Of a stretch of DNA of 64,000 nt, positions 52,902-60,903 are shown piece by piece. The stretch spans positions 1,054,001 to 1,118,000 of the forward strand of contig CAVSKZ010000002.1 of NCBI GenBank assembly GCA_963728835.1, written 5' to 3'. The notes under the pieces are model-generated. The model did no database searches and had not been told where the DNA came from. It saw only the letters and a list, made by a program, of their open reading frames with translations. Made by a program: the position numbers and the translations under genes. The DNA is from VRUE01 sp963728835 (GTDB lineage Bacteria; Actinomycetota; Thermoleophilia; Solirubrobacterales; 70-9). Position 1 is the stretch's first letter. Each line of letters starts with the position of its first letter.

Positions 52902-54566
52902 ATGGCTCCCGATCGCCTCCAGGCGTACCACGAGTACACGCGCCGCCACGGCGTCAACCCCGTGCTCTACATCCTCGCCCGCATCTTCATGACCCCCTTC
53001 TTCCTGGCCTACTTCCGCTACGCGAGGACCGGCCGCGAGCACGCCCGCCTCAAGGGCGGCCTGATCGTCGCCGCCAACCACCGCAGCTTCCTCGACCCGT
53101 TCGCGATCGGCGGTGCCCTCCCCTGGCGGCGGCCGATGAACTACGTCGCCAAGGTCGAGCTCTTCGACCGGCGCTGGCGGGGCTGGATCCTCTCCCGCCT
53201 CGGCGCCTTCCCGATCCGGCGCGGCGAGTCCGACGAGGACTCGGTGGAGACTGCGCGCCTCCTCGTCGAGCGTGGCGGCGCCGTCTGCATCTTCCCGGAG
53301 GGGACCCGGATTCGCCGCGGCTCGCTGGCCGAGCCCAAGCGCGGCGTCGGTCGCCTCGCGCTGCAGACCGGCGCACCGGTGGTCCCGGCCGCAGTCCTCG
53401 GCACCGAACACGTGCGCCGTGGCTGGCGGATCCGGCCGCGCAAGATCCGGGTCCGCCTCGGCAAGGCGATGACCTTCCCCCGGGCGGAGGATCCGTCGCG
53501 AGGCCTGGCCGCCACCGTGACCGGCCGGATCTGGCCCAACGTCGAGCTCCAGTGGGAGGACCTCGGCGGCCTGCCGCCGATGCGCCGTGCGGCCGTGATC
53601 GGCGCCGGCAGCTGGGGCACCGCCCTCGCGGTGCTCCTCGCCCGCGGCGGCCTCGAGGTCCACCTGGCGACCCGGACCGGGGAGCAGGCAGCCGAGCTCC
53701 GCGAGGCGCGCGAAAACCGCCATTACCTGGAGGGCGTGCGCCTGCCCGACTCGGTCGAGGTCCGGCAGGCTTCGGAAGTCGAGCTGGCGGGCCTCGATCT
53801 GGTCTGCCTGGCGATCCCCTCGGGTTCGCTGCCCCAGGCGGTAGGGAGCATCGCCGACCGGATCGGCAGCCGCGCGGCGGTGCTGCTTCTGACCAAGGGC
53901 CTCGTCGCGCCGCAGGGCCTGCTTCCCGCCGAGTACGTCGGCGAGCGGGTGCGGGCGCGCGCGATCGCCTCCCTGGGGGGGCCGGCCCACGCCCGTGAGG
54001 CCGTTTCCGGCTCTGCGGCGCTCGTGCTCGGCTCCGCCGACGACGACCTGCGCGATCAGCTCGGCGGGGTCTTCGATCGTGCCGGCCTGTTCTGCGAGCG
54101 CTCGCGCGACGTGGTCGGGGTCGAGATGGCCGGAGCCGCCAAGAACGCCGCGGCTCTCGCCGCGGCTGCCGCCGAGCCGCACGGGCTCAACGCCGCCGGG
54201 ATCGCCGCCGCCCAGGTCTGGCGCGAGTGCATCGGCCACGCGATCGACCGCGGCGCCGAGCTCGAGACGTTTGCCGGCCTCGCCGGGGTCGGCGACCTGA
54301 CCGCGACGGTGATGGCCCCGGAGGGCCGCAACCGGCGTGCCGGCGCGCTGCTCGGACGGGGTACGCCGACCGGCGAGATCCCAGGATTGATCGGCCAGGC
54401 GTCCGAGGGTCTCGACACGGTGCCCCTGCTGGCGGCCGCGAGCGCCGCGGCGGGTGGGGATGCTGAGGCGCTGTCCGGCCTCGCCGCGCTGATTCGCGGG
54501 GAGATCGACGCCGATGCATGGGTAGCGGGCCTGCGCCGAGTCGAGCGCGCGTGGGAGGCAGCGTGA
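52902..54566 (+). CDS. PlsC-GpsA fusion: acylglycerophosphate acyltransferase plus glycerol-3-phosphate dehydrogenase
   Basis: One 554-residue frame joins two phospholipid enzymes. Residues 1-222 form a PlsC-type acyltransferase: a hydrophobic anchor near residue 25, catalytic AANHRSFLDPFAIG near residues 50-63 and substrate motif FPEGTRIRRGS near residue 131. Residues 227-554 form an NAD(P)-dependent glycerol-3-phosphate dehydrogenase: AVIGAGSWGTALAV near residue 230, the catalytic Lys in GAAKNAAALAAA and LAGVGDLTATVMAPEGRNR. GpsA supplies glycerol 3-phosphate and PlsC acylates its derivatives, so the fusion links consecutive steps. No stop separates them; an internal ATG at 53580 could also give free GpsA. 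The start ATG has no clear ribosome site. Confidence 0.9.
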   Translation: MAPDRLQAYHEYTRRHGVNPVLYILARIFMTPFFLAYFRYARTGREHARLKGGLIVAANHRSFLDPFAIGGALPWRRPMNYVAKVELFDRRWRGWILSRLGAFPIRRGESDEDSVETARLLVERGGAVCIFPEGTRIRRGSLAEPKRGVGRLALQTGAPVVPAAVLGTEHVRRGWRIRPRKIRVRLGKAMTFPRAEDPSRGLAATVTGRIWPNVELQWEDLGGLPPMRRAAVIGAGSWGTALAVLLARGGLEVHLATRTGEQAAELREARENRHYLEGVRLPDSVEVRQASEVELAGLDLVCLAIPSGSLPQAVGSIADRIGSRAAVLLLTKGLVAPQGLLPAEYVGERVRARAIASLGGPAHAREAVSGSAALVLGSADDDLRDQLGGVFDRAGLFCERSRDVVGVEMAGAAKNAAALAAAAAEPHGLNAAGIAAAQVWRECIGHAIDRGAELETFAGLAGVGDLTATVMAPEGRNRRAGALLGRGTPTGEIPGLIGQASEGLDTVPLLAAASAAAGGDAEALSGLAALIRGEIDADAWVAGLRRVERAWEAA

Positions 54567-54593
54567 GCGCGCGCGCTCCATTTCCTCCAGTAC

Positions 54594-54599
54594 TAGGCT
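54594..54599 (+). promoter_or_regulatory. -10 hexamer of a probable leaderless ECF sigma promoter
   Basis: TAGGCT is followed by six bases (TGAACC) and the GTG of the ECF sigma gene. Confidence 0.45.
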
Positions 54600-54605
54600 T
54601 GAACC

Positions 54606-55166
54606 GTGAGCGGCGCAGCGGAGAACGTCGAGCCGGCAAGTCTCGACCCGGCTGCCAAGGCGGAGCTGGACCGCGCCTTCGAGGATCTCTACCGAGCGCA
54701 CCTGCGCGACGTCTATTCCTACGCCTACTACCGGGTCGGCAACCAGCACGACGCCGAGGACCTCACCGAGCAAGCCTTCCTGCAGGCCTACCGGCACTTC
54801 GATCGCGCGCGCCGCGAGTCCGACGGGCGACCGCTGCGACCCTGGCTGATCCGCATCGCCCACAACCTCGCTTCGAACTACTACCGCGACCGTTCGCGCC
54901 GGCCGCAGACCTCGCTGGAGGTCGCCGACCCGATTCCCACACGGCACGGCACCGAGGCGATAGCCGAGGGGCGCGAGGAGCTGCGACAGGTGATGGCGAA
55001 CCTCGAGAACCTCTCCGACGACCGCCGCGAGGTCCTGATCATGCGCTTCGCGCTCGGCATGGACAATCGCGAGATCGCACGCGCCCTGGGCCGCAGCGAC
55101 GGGGCCACCAAGGTGCTCATACACCGGGCGATCAAGCAGCTCCAGGAGGAGATGGCCGATGAGTGA
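54606..55166 (+). CDS. ECF-type RNA polymerase sigma factor
   Basis: A 186-residue sigma-70 family protein with only regions 2 and 4. Region 2 has FEDLYRAHLRDVYSYAYYRV, then NQHDAEDLTEQAFLQAYRHF and RPWLIRIAHNLASNYYRDRS. Region 4 has LSDDRREVLIMRFALGMDNR and the HTH that ends in DGATKVLIHRAIKQLQEE. It directs transcription of an unknown regulon, probably in response to an envelope signal. The start is GTG with TAGGCT six bases upstream. The next gene starts inside its stop region (ATGA-type overlap of eight bases) and encodes a one-pass membrane protein that may be its regulator. Confidence 0.9.
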   Translation: MSGAAENVEPASLDPAAKAELDRAFEDLYRAHLRDVYSYAYYRVGNQHDAEDLTEQAFLQAYRHFDRARRESDGRPLRPWLIRIAHNLASNYYRDRSRRPQTSLEVADPIPTRHGTEAIAEGREELRQVMANLENLSDDRREVLIMRFALGMDNREIARALGRSDGATKVLIHRAIKQLQEEMADE

Positions 55167-55500
55167 GGCCCAGCGGCTGGGCGGCACCACCTGGGACGTC
55201 GAGCACCTCCTTGCCGACGCGTTGCGGCCGATGGAGCCTCCCGAGCGCCTCTCCGGCCGGCTCGAGGACACCCTCTCCGCGGTCACGCAGGCGGCTGCGG
55301 AGGAGCTCTCGGACTGGGCCGAGGAGCTTTCCGAGAGCGAGCTGCGCGCTCTCCGCGATCCGCGCAACTGGGTGCGTCCGGTGTTCGCTGTCGGCGCAGG
55401 CGGGGCCGCCGCCGGCGCCCTCGTGCTGCTCGAGGCGCGCCGGCGGAGTCAGCGGCAGGCCAGGGGCCGATTCCGGGACCTGACCAGCCGCCTCAGGTAG
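55159..55500 (+). CDS. Small single-pass membrane protein coupled to the ECF sigma gene
   Basis: A 113-residue protein. The N-terminal 70 residues are acidic and helical (AAAEELSDWAEELSESELRA). A transmembrane segment follows (PVFAVGAGGAAAGALVLLEA) with a short basic tail. Position suggests an anti-sigma factor, but the HxxxCxxC zinc motif of the common ZAS type is absent, so any such role would use a different fold. Its ATG lies eight bases inside the sigma gene, implying equal translation. Its last eight bases overlap the convergent DUF4383 gene. Confidence 0.65.
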   Translation: MSEAQRLGGTTWDVEHLLADALRPMEPPERLSGRLEDTLSAVTQAAAEELSDWAEELSESELRALRDPRNWVRPVFAVGAGGAAAGALVLLEARRRSQRQARGRFRDLTSRLR

Positions 55501-55909
55501 CGGGAGCCGTCCTATCCCTCTCCACGCCAGCCGGCGTCGCCATCGCCGCGCCGACGCCGAGCACCCCGAGGATCAGGTGCAGGACGTTGTCCTCGGTGTT
55601 GACCGGAATGAAGCCAAGGATCGAATCACCGCTGCCGATGATGAATCCCCAGGCGGCGACCACTAGGTAGACGACGCCCAACCCGAAAGCATACTCGCGG
55701 GCCGCGTAGCCGGCCACCAGAAGGCCGATGGCGCCGGTGAGGATGTGGACGATGTTGTGCCAGGCGTTGACGGCGAGGATGCCGAACACGTCGTCGACGG
55801 TGCCGGGCGAGCCGAACGACGAGCTGTAGAAGAAACCGATGATGCCGGCGATGACGAGGACACCGCCGACGAGGGTTGCGTAGAGCCTTGCGGGGCTTGC
55901 GCCTTCCAT
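55493..55909 (-). CDS. DUF4383-family membrane protein
   Basis: A 138-residue protein with four hydrophobic helices. Family landmarks are LYATLVGGVLVIAGIIGFFY at residues 9-28, the NAWHNIVHILTGAIGL segment near residue 48 with paired histidines, and DNVLHLILGVLGVGAA near residue 107, a second histidine-bearing repeat of the same kind. DUF4383 proteins are common in Actinobacteria; their function is unknown, and the histidines might bind heme or metal. AGGAGG precedes the ATG on the minus strand. It is divergent from the rhomboid gene, 60 bases apart. Confidence 0.82.
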   Translation of the reverse strand: MEGASPARLYATLVGGVLVIAGIIGFFYSSSFGSPGTVDDVFGILAVNAWHNIVHILTGAIGLLVAGYAAREYAFGLGVVYLVVAAWGFIIGSGDSILGFIPVNTEDNVLHLILGVLGVGAAMATPAGVERDRTAPAT

Positions 55910-55969
55910 TCCCGTCCTCCTTCGGTCAAAGGGATTGGCTTACGACGATTGTAGGCTCCCGTCTCCTCG

Positions 55970-56794
55970 ATGGCGCAAACTTGCTACCGGCACCCGAACC
56001 GCGAGACCGCAGTCTCCTGCTCTTCCTGCGGGCGGCCGATCTGCCCCGACTGCATGACGCCTACGCCCGTCGGGATGCGCTGCCCGGAGTGCGCCAGCCA
56101 GCGCACCCGCGTCGTCAGGGGCGTCGGCGAGGCGGGCCTGTTCGCCAGCGCTCCGGCGACCTTCATCCTGATTGCGCTGAACGCGGCTGCCTTTCTCGCC
56201 GAGATAGTCGGCGCCAGCGGCGGGCTCGCGGTCGGCAACAGCTCGGTCGTCTTCGACTTCGGCCTCTACGGGCCACTCGTCGCCGAAGGCGAGTGGTACC
56301 GGCTCCTCAGCGGCGGGTTCCTCCACGCCAGCCTCTTCCACATCGGCTTCAACATGTTCGCGCTCTATTTCCTCGGCAGGCTGCTGGAGCCTTCGATCGG
56401 CACGCCGCGCTTTCTCGCCGTCTACTTCGCCTCGCTCTTCGGCGGGGCCTTCGGCGCCCTCCTGCTCAGCCCGGAGGCGCTCACGGTCGGCGCTTCGGGG
56501 GCGATCTTCGGCCTCTTCGGCGCGGCCTTCCTGATCGCCCGCGACCGCGGCTTCGACGCGGTCGCCTCGTCGATCGGGGTCATCCTCCTGCTCAACCTCG
56601 CCTTCAGCTTCAGTGGCGCAGGGCACATCAGCCTCGGCGGCCACCTCGGCGGGCTGGTAGCCGGGGTCCTATGCGCCGGAGCGATCCTGGCGGGGGATCG
56701 CGGGATGCTCGGCCAGCGCCAATTCCCCGCCGAGATGATCGCGATGACGGCCGTGGCCGTGCTCTCGATCGTCGCTGCGCTGGCTATCGCCTGA
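55970..56794 (+). CDS. Rhomboid intramembrane serine protease with N-terminal zinc-ribbon
   Basis: A 274-residue membrane protease. Residues 3-46 contain a B-box-like zinc site (CYRHPNRETAVSCSSCGRP, then CPDCMTP and RCPEC) facing the cytoplasm. Six transmembrane helices follow. The catalytic serine is in TVGASGAIFGLFG near residue 170 and the histidine in HISLGGHLGGLVAG near residue 223. HASLFHIGFNMFAL supplies the other family histidine and asparagine. Such zinc-ribbon rhomboids are frequent in Actinobacteria; substrates are unknown. Its last 126 bases overlap the convergent BtuF-like gene, a long overlap. Confidence 0.9.
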   Translation: MAQTCYRHPNRETAVSCSSCGRPICPDCMTPTPVGMRCPECASQRTRVVRGVGEAGLFASAPATFILIALNAAAFLAEIVGASGGLAVGNSSVVFDFGLYGPLVAEGEWYRLLSGGFLHASLFHIGFNMFALYFLGRLLEPSIGTPRFLAVYFASLFGGAFGALLLSPEALTVGASGAIFGLFGAAFLIARDRGFDAVASSIGVILLLNLAFSFSGAGHISLGGHLGGLVAGVLCAGAILAGDRGMLGQRQFPAEMIAMTAVAVLSIVAALAIA

Positions 56795-57718
56795 ACTCAG
56801 CCTCGCCTGGCCGCCACGCGCGTGCGAGGCGCGCAGCTCGGCGAAGCCGATGTTTCCCGGCGCGTCGACTAAATCGGGGTGCAGCAGATGGCCGAGCAGC
56901 TCGACGCCGTCGACGAGTCGCGGACCGGGCCGGGAGAAGGTCGACGCGGCGTCGACCGCGAACACCCGCTGGGGGCCGAGCTCCTCGATGTGGAACCAGT
57001 GTTCCAGTGCCTGGGTACGGGCGCCGTCGACGTACCAGCCGCAGGGCATCGCGATCACCACGTCGGGGTTGAGGCCCGAAAGCTCGCCCCAGGAGACCTC
57101 GGGCGACTTCAGCCCCGGCGGGCCCGCGACGTCCTCGCCCCCCGCGATCGAGATCATCTCGGGGATCCAGTGACCCCCGACGTAGGGCGGATCGAGCCAC
57201 TCCAGGGCGATCACCCGGGGCAGTGCCGTTCCCGAGACCGCGGCGCGGACCGTTGCCAGCCTGCCCTCCAGTTCCCCCCGCAGCTCATGTGCCTGGCGCG
57301 GAATCCCGGCCGCCTCTCCCAGCCGGATCACGTCCTCGAGCATCTCTCCGAGCGTGCTCGGGTCCTGCTGCAGGACCCGCGGCCTGCTGGAGAGGCGGGC
57401 GGCCACTTCGAGCACGTCCTCGAAGGAGACGGCGCAAACGGCGCAGACCGCCTGGGTGACGATCAGGTCGGGCGCCAGCCTCTCGAGCAGATCCTCGTCG
57501 AGCTCGTACAGCGCCAGCCCCTCGGCGACCCTCGTCTTCACCGTCCGGTCGATCTCGGCGGCGCTGAGGTTCGGCCGCAGCACGGTTGTGGTCAGGTGGG
57601 GAAGCGAGCGCGCCTCGGGCGGGTAATCGCACTCATGCGTGACCGCGACGACGCTGTCGCCGAGTCCGAGTGCGTAGAGCATCTCGGTCGCAGAGGGAAC
57701 GAGGCTTGCGATGCGCAT
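56669..57718 (-). CDS. BtuF/cobalamin-binding periplasmic-type protein
   Basis: A 349-residue class III substrate-binding protein for vitamin B12 or an iron chelate. Family signatures are RIASLVPSATEMLYALGLGD at residues 2-21, VTHECDYPPEA near residue 26, LAPDLIVTQAVCAVCAVSFE near residue 82 and GGHWIPEMISIAGG near residue 170. No signal peptide or lipobox is seen, so it may act in the cytoplasm, like the cobalamin-binding HemV-like homologues of Actinobacteria. No BtuCD genes are adjacent. The usual fold ends near residue 285. The remaining tail, rich in His, Arg and Asp, is antisense to the rhomboid 3' end. Confidence 0.8.
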   Translation of the reverse strand: MRIASLVPSATEMLYALGLGDSVVAVTHECDYPPEARSLPHLTTTVLRPNLSAAEIDRTVKTRVAEGLALYELDEDLLERLAPDLIVTQAVCAVCAVSFEDVLEVAARLSSRPRVLQQDPSTLGEMLEDVIRLGEAAGIPRQAHELRGELEGRLATVRAAVSGTALPRVIALEWLDPPYVGGHWIPEMISIAGGEDVAGPPGLKSPEVSWGELSGLNPDVVIAMPCGWYVDGARTQALEHWFHIEELGPQRVFAVDAASTFSRPGPRLVDGVELLGHLLHPDLVDAPGNIGFAELRASHARGGQARLSSGDSQRSDDREHGHGRHRDHLGGELALAEHPAIPRQDRSGA

Positions 57719-57827
57719 CCTGTGGGCAATATCGCACCCTCCCGCTGGATCCGCGGAACGGAAAGCTATATTGCGTAGGCCGAATGGCCGACGACGAACT
57801 CCCCCGAAGTACCGGGGCAAATAGACG

Positions 57828-59135
57828 GTGAGCGCCCTGCTGCTCGTCCTCCTGCTCCTGCTGTTGGCCCTCAACGGCTTCTTCGTCGCGGCCGAGTTTG
57901 CGCTCGTGCGCAGCCGCCGCGGCAAGCTCGAGCAGCTTGCGGAGGAAGGCGAAAAGGGGGCGGAGGAGGTGATCGAGCAGCTCGACAAGATCGACGAATC
58001 GCTTTCCGCCTGTCAGATCGGCATCACGATGGCCTCGATCGGCATCGGCTTCCTCGGCGAGCCGGCGCTGGCCACGCTGCTCGAGCCGGCCTTCGGGGGG
58101 TTCTCGCACGGGGTCGCGGTCGGCCTCTCGGTGGCGATTGCCTTCACCCTGGTCACCGCGCTTCACATCAGCGTCGGCGAGCAGGTGCCGAAGATGCTGG
58201 CGATCAGCCACGCGGAGAGCACCGCCCGCCGCGTCTCGCGCCCGCTCAACTGGTTCCGCATCGCGACTGCGCCGGTGACCTACGGGCTGAGCGCGTTCTC
58301 GAACGCGATCGTGCGGCTCTTCGGCGTCGACCCGACCGACATCGAGGTGCGACACACCGCCGAGGATCTGAAGCAGATCATCGACAGCTCGCGGATCGGA
58401 GGCACGCTCGACCCCGGCGAGGCGGGGATGCTGGGCGGGGTCTTCCACCTCCACGAGCAGGAGGCGCGCGAGGTGATGACCCCGATTCCCGCGGTGGTCA
58501 CCGTCGATTCCTCCGAGGCGGTCGAGACTGCGCTGCGACGCTGCGTCACCTCGGGCCACACCCGCCTGGTGGTGATCGAGGACGAGAACCCCGACCGCGT
58601 GAAGGGGATCGTCCACAACAACAGCCTCGCCCGCCTCTACATGAGCGACGGTCCCCAGGCGGAGATCTCCCCGGCGATCCGCGACGCCGTGATCGTCCCC
58701 GAGACCCGGCCGCTGGACGACCTCCTGCACGACCTCCAGGTCCAGCGAACCTCGCTCTCAGTCGTCGTCGACGAGTACGGGCGGACGGTCGGGATCGTCA
58801 CCGTCGAGGACATCCTCGAGGAGGTGGTCGGCGAGATCGAGGACGAGACCGACCCGCGCGCCGCGGCGCTGCGCCAGCTCGCCGGCGGCAAGTGGTTCGT
58901 CCGCGGTCACGTCTCGCTCGGCGACCTCTCCGACGCCGGGATCGAGCTGCCGGTCGACACCGACGCCTACAACTCGGTCGGCGGCTACGTCTTCGGCGAG
59001 CTGGGCCGCCTGCCCAAGCGCGGCGACACGATCGTCGCCAACGGCTACACGATCCGGGTCGAGTCGGTGCGCGAGAACCGGATCGAGGCGGTCCGGATCA
59101 GCGGCACGCCCGATTCCGTCCGCCAGGGCTCCTAG
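57828..59135 (+). CDS. CNNM/CorC-family (hemolysin C-like) membrane transporter
   Basis: A 435-residue protein with the DUF21/CNNM membrane domain (residues 1-180; AAEFALVRSRRGKLEQLAEE and ACQIGITMASIGIGFLGEPA). Two CBS domains follow (about 205-325; MTPIPAVVTVDSSEAVETAL and VVDEYGRTVGIVTVEDILEE), then a C-terminal CorC/HlyC domain (345-425). Related proteins move magnesium or cobalt across the membrane, with the CBS pair binding Mg-ATP. The start is GTG; a CCCCG/CGGGG hairpin lies just upstream. The 109-base divergent region shared with the BtuF-like gene holds a GCAATAT/ATATTGC inverted repeat of unknown meaning. Confidence 0.9.
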   Translation: MSALLLVLLLLLLALNGFFVAAEFALVRSRRGKLEQLAEEGEKGAEEVIEQLDKIDESLSACQIGITMASIGIGFLGEPALATLLEPAFGGFSHGVAVGLSVAIAFTLVTALHISVGEQVPKMLAISHAESTARRVSRPLNWFRIATAPVTYGLSAFSNAIVRLFGVDPTDIEVRHTAEDLKQIIDSSRIGGTLDPGEAGMLGGVFHLHEQEAREVMTPIPAVVTVDSSEAVETALRRCVTSGHTRLVVIEDENPDRVKGIVHNNSLARLYMSDGPQAEISPAIRDAVIVPETRPLDDLLHDLQVQRTSLSVVVDEYGRTVGIVTVEDILEEVVGEIEDETDPRAAALRQLAGGKWFVRGHVSLGDLSDAGIELPVDTDAYNSVGGYVFGELGRLPKRGDTIVANGYTIRVESVRENRIEAVRISGTPDSVRQGS

Positions 59136-59179
59136 CTTCTCCGGGCAACCCGCGTTTCACCGAACCATGGAGGTCTCGC

Positions 59180-59407
59180 ATGTGGGTTGTGCGCATGAGC
59201 GACAAGCAGCTGGAGGTTCTCAGGGCACTGTTGCGATCCGAGCAGCACCTCGGCCCTGCGCTAAAAGGGGCGGTCGAGGCACTGGACTTGGCGCGCTGGG
59301 ACGATCTTCCCGAGGCCGAGCTCCCCTGGGACGAAGTCGAGGCGATCGCCCGCCGTCAGGGCATCTCGCCGGCCGACGTGATTTGGGACCTGGCGAAGAA
59401 GCAATAA
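59180..59407 (+). CDS. Small acidic hypothetical protein
   Basis: A 75-residue protein (MWVVRMSDKQLEVLRALLRS at the start) with no signal peptide or membrane segment. The sequence looks like two short helical repeats with Leu-rich faces: LEVLRALLRSEQHLGPALKG and then WDDLPEAELPWDEVEAIARR. The ending GISPADVIWDLAKKQ resembles the Lsr2/SAP-type or UBA-like helical ends, but this is weak. GGAGG lies seven bases before the ATG at 59180; a second ATG is five codons later. I do not recognise a family. Confidence 0.6.
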   Translation: MWVVRMSDKQLEVLRALLRSEQHLGPALKGAVEALDLARWDDLPEAELPWDEVEAIARRQGISPADVIWDLAKKQ

Positions 59408-59417
59408 CAAGGTCTAG

Positions 59418-60239
59418 CTAGTCGTAGCTGTAGAAACCTGCGCCGGACTTGCGGCCCAGCTTTCCTTCGCCCTCCATCTCGACCAGGAGCTCGGGGGGCT
59501 TCTGGTACTCCTCGCTGGAGGCGGCGTAGAGGGCGTCGCCGATCGCCTTGCAGACGTCGAGGCCGACGAAGTCGAGCAGGGCCAGCGGGCCCATCGGGTG
59601 GCCGGCGCCGAGCTTCATGCAGGTGTCCACCTCGCCGGCCTCCATGCCGGTCTGTTCCATGAAACGGACGGCGTCGAAGAGGTAGGGGAAGAGCAGGCGG
59701 TTGACGACGAAGCCGGCGAGGTCGGGGACCTCGACCGCTGTCTTGCCGAGTGCCGCGCACCAGGCGAGGGCGTTTTCGCGAGCACCGTCGGCTCCCTTCG
59801 GGAAGCAGACCTCCACCAGCTTCATCCGCGGCACCGGGTTGAAGACATGCAGGCCGAAGAGCTTGTCGGTCCCAGCCGCCTCGCCGATCTCGGCGATGCT
59901 GAGCGAGGAGGTCGTCGTCGCCAGGTCGGCGCCCGGGCACGCCTCGGCGATCTTCGCCAGCAGCTCGCCCTTCGGCGCGACCTCCTCGACGATCGCCTCC
60001 ACGACGACGTCGCAGTCGGCGAGGTCGCCCGGGTCGGTCGTCACCCGCAACCGTGACGGCTCGGCCCCCTCGATCTTGGCGCAGGCGGCGACCACTTTCT
60101 CCTCCGCCCGCCAGGCCGAAGCCTCGCTCCGCGCCAACAGAATCGTGTCGGCGGTGGTGGTGGAAACGGCAGCAAGGCCCGTGGCGATGGCTCCGCTGCC
60201 GGCAATTCCCGGACTTTCGTACCCCTGGCTTGCGTTCAT
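59418..60239 (-). CDS. 3-hydroxybutyryl-CoA dehydrogenase
   Basis: NAD-dependent dehydrogenase of 273 residues that oxidises 3-hydroxyacyl-CoA or reduces acetoacetyl-CoA. The Rossmann start is IAGSGAIATGLAA at residues 12-24 (GxGxxxxG with Ala in place of the last Gly). The catalytic His-Glu pair is in LFGLHVFNPVPRMKLVEV near residues 134-151, and the C-terminal domain has GFVVNRLLFPYL and KLGAGHPMGPLALLDFVGLD. The ATG at 60239 gives a normal N-terminus; longer frames add unrelated sequence. It is convergent with the small acidic gene, with a 10-base gap, and could work with the acyl-CoA dehydrogenases downstream. Confidence 0.9.
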   Translation of the reverse strand: MNASQGYESPGIAGSGAIATGLAAVSTTTADTILLARSEASAWRAEEKVVAACAKIEGAEPSRLRVTTDPGDLADCDVVVEAIVEEVAPKGELLAKIAEACPGADLATTTSSLSIAEIGEAAGTDKLFGLHVFNPVPRMKLVEVCFPKGADGARENALAWCAALGKTAVEVPDLAGFVVNRLLFPYLFDAVRFMEQTGMEAGEVDTCMKLGAGHPMGPLALLDFVGLDVCKAIGDALYAASSEEYQKPPELLVEMEGEGKLGRKSGAGFYSYD

Positions 60240-60348
60240 GGGCGGGTTCCTATCACGACACCACTCGGGTGGGGTGCCCGGGAGTCCAGCGAGCCCCGGT
60301 AAAAGCGTGTAACTTCTCCCATCAGTCAAAGTGATTGGAGGGGAAGGG

Positions 60349-60822
60349 ATGCGTGGTAGGGGTTCGATTCTGATGCTCGTCGGGGCGCTGGCGATTGCTG
60401 CAATCGGAGCGGGGTGCGGCGACAGCGGTGAGAGCAGTCAGGCCAGCGCCGAGATCACCAAGCCGACCTTCATCGCGAAGGCAGACGCGATCTGCAACCG
60501 GAACTACGAAAACGTCAAAGCCGGGTACGAAGACTTCACCAAGGAGAACGGCGGGCCTGAAAAAGCGTTTGCCGACGAGGAGCGCCGGGCCGAATACGTT
60601 GACACGGTGATCGTCCCCGAAAAGCAGAAGACGGTCGAAGAACTCGAGGACCTCGGGGCGCCGAGCGGGGACGAGCAGAAAGTGGAAGAACTCCTGGACG
60701 CCTACGAAGAAGGCATCGAGGTCGCCGAAGAAGACCCGGAGAGGGCGATGGCCACCGGCGGCGTGTTCGCCTATGCCTCCAGCGTCGCCTCGAAATACGG
60801 CCTCAACAACTGCCGTTACTAG
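60349..60822 (+). CDS. Putative lipoprotein
   Basis: A 157-residue secreted lipoprotein. The signal sequence GSILMLVGALAIAAIGAG ends at a lipobox with Cys24, followed by a Ser/Gly linker and a helical, acidic domain (residues 37-150) with two cysteines, in DAICNRNYE and the final NNCRY, that may form a disulfide. Similar actinobacterial lipoproteins have no known function. GGAGGGGAAGGG precedes the ATG at 60349; a GTG at 60331 in frame is less likely because it lies before the ribosome site. It stands alone between the divergent dehydrogenase and the acyl-CoA dehydrogenase pair. Confidence 0.72.
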   Translation: MRGRGSILMLVGALAIAAIGAGCGDSGESSQASAEITKPTFIAKADAICNRNYENVKAGYEDFTKENGGPEKAFADEERRAEYVDTVIVPEKQKTVEELEDLGAPSGDEQKVEELLDAYEEGIEVAEEDPERAMATGGVFAYASSVASKYGLNNCRY

Positions 60823-60903
60823 GTCCCGCCACACGGTTCGGGGAGGGTCTCCGGCACCAGGTTCCTGGCTAGGCGGCCAGCCTCCCGATATGCTGCCCGC
60901 CCG

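Noticed and set aside
57726..57775. GCAATAT/ATATTGC inverted repeat in a divergent promoter region, considered as a cobalamin riboswitch part or operator
   Set aside because: No B12-box or riboswitch core is present, and seven-base arms 38 bases apart are weak evidence for an operator.
60840..60880. GGGTCTCCGG followed by CACCAGGTTCCTGG, resembling part of family C
   Set aside because: Only the first ten bases match, the complementary right half is missing, and the CCAGG/CCTGG pairing is a different small stem. It may be a remnant, but that cannot be shown here.
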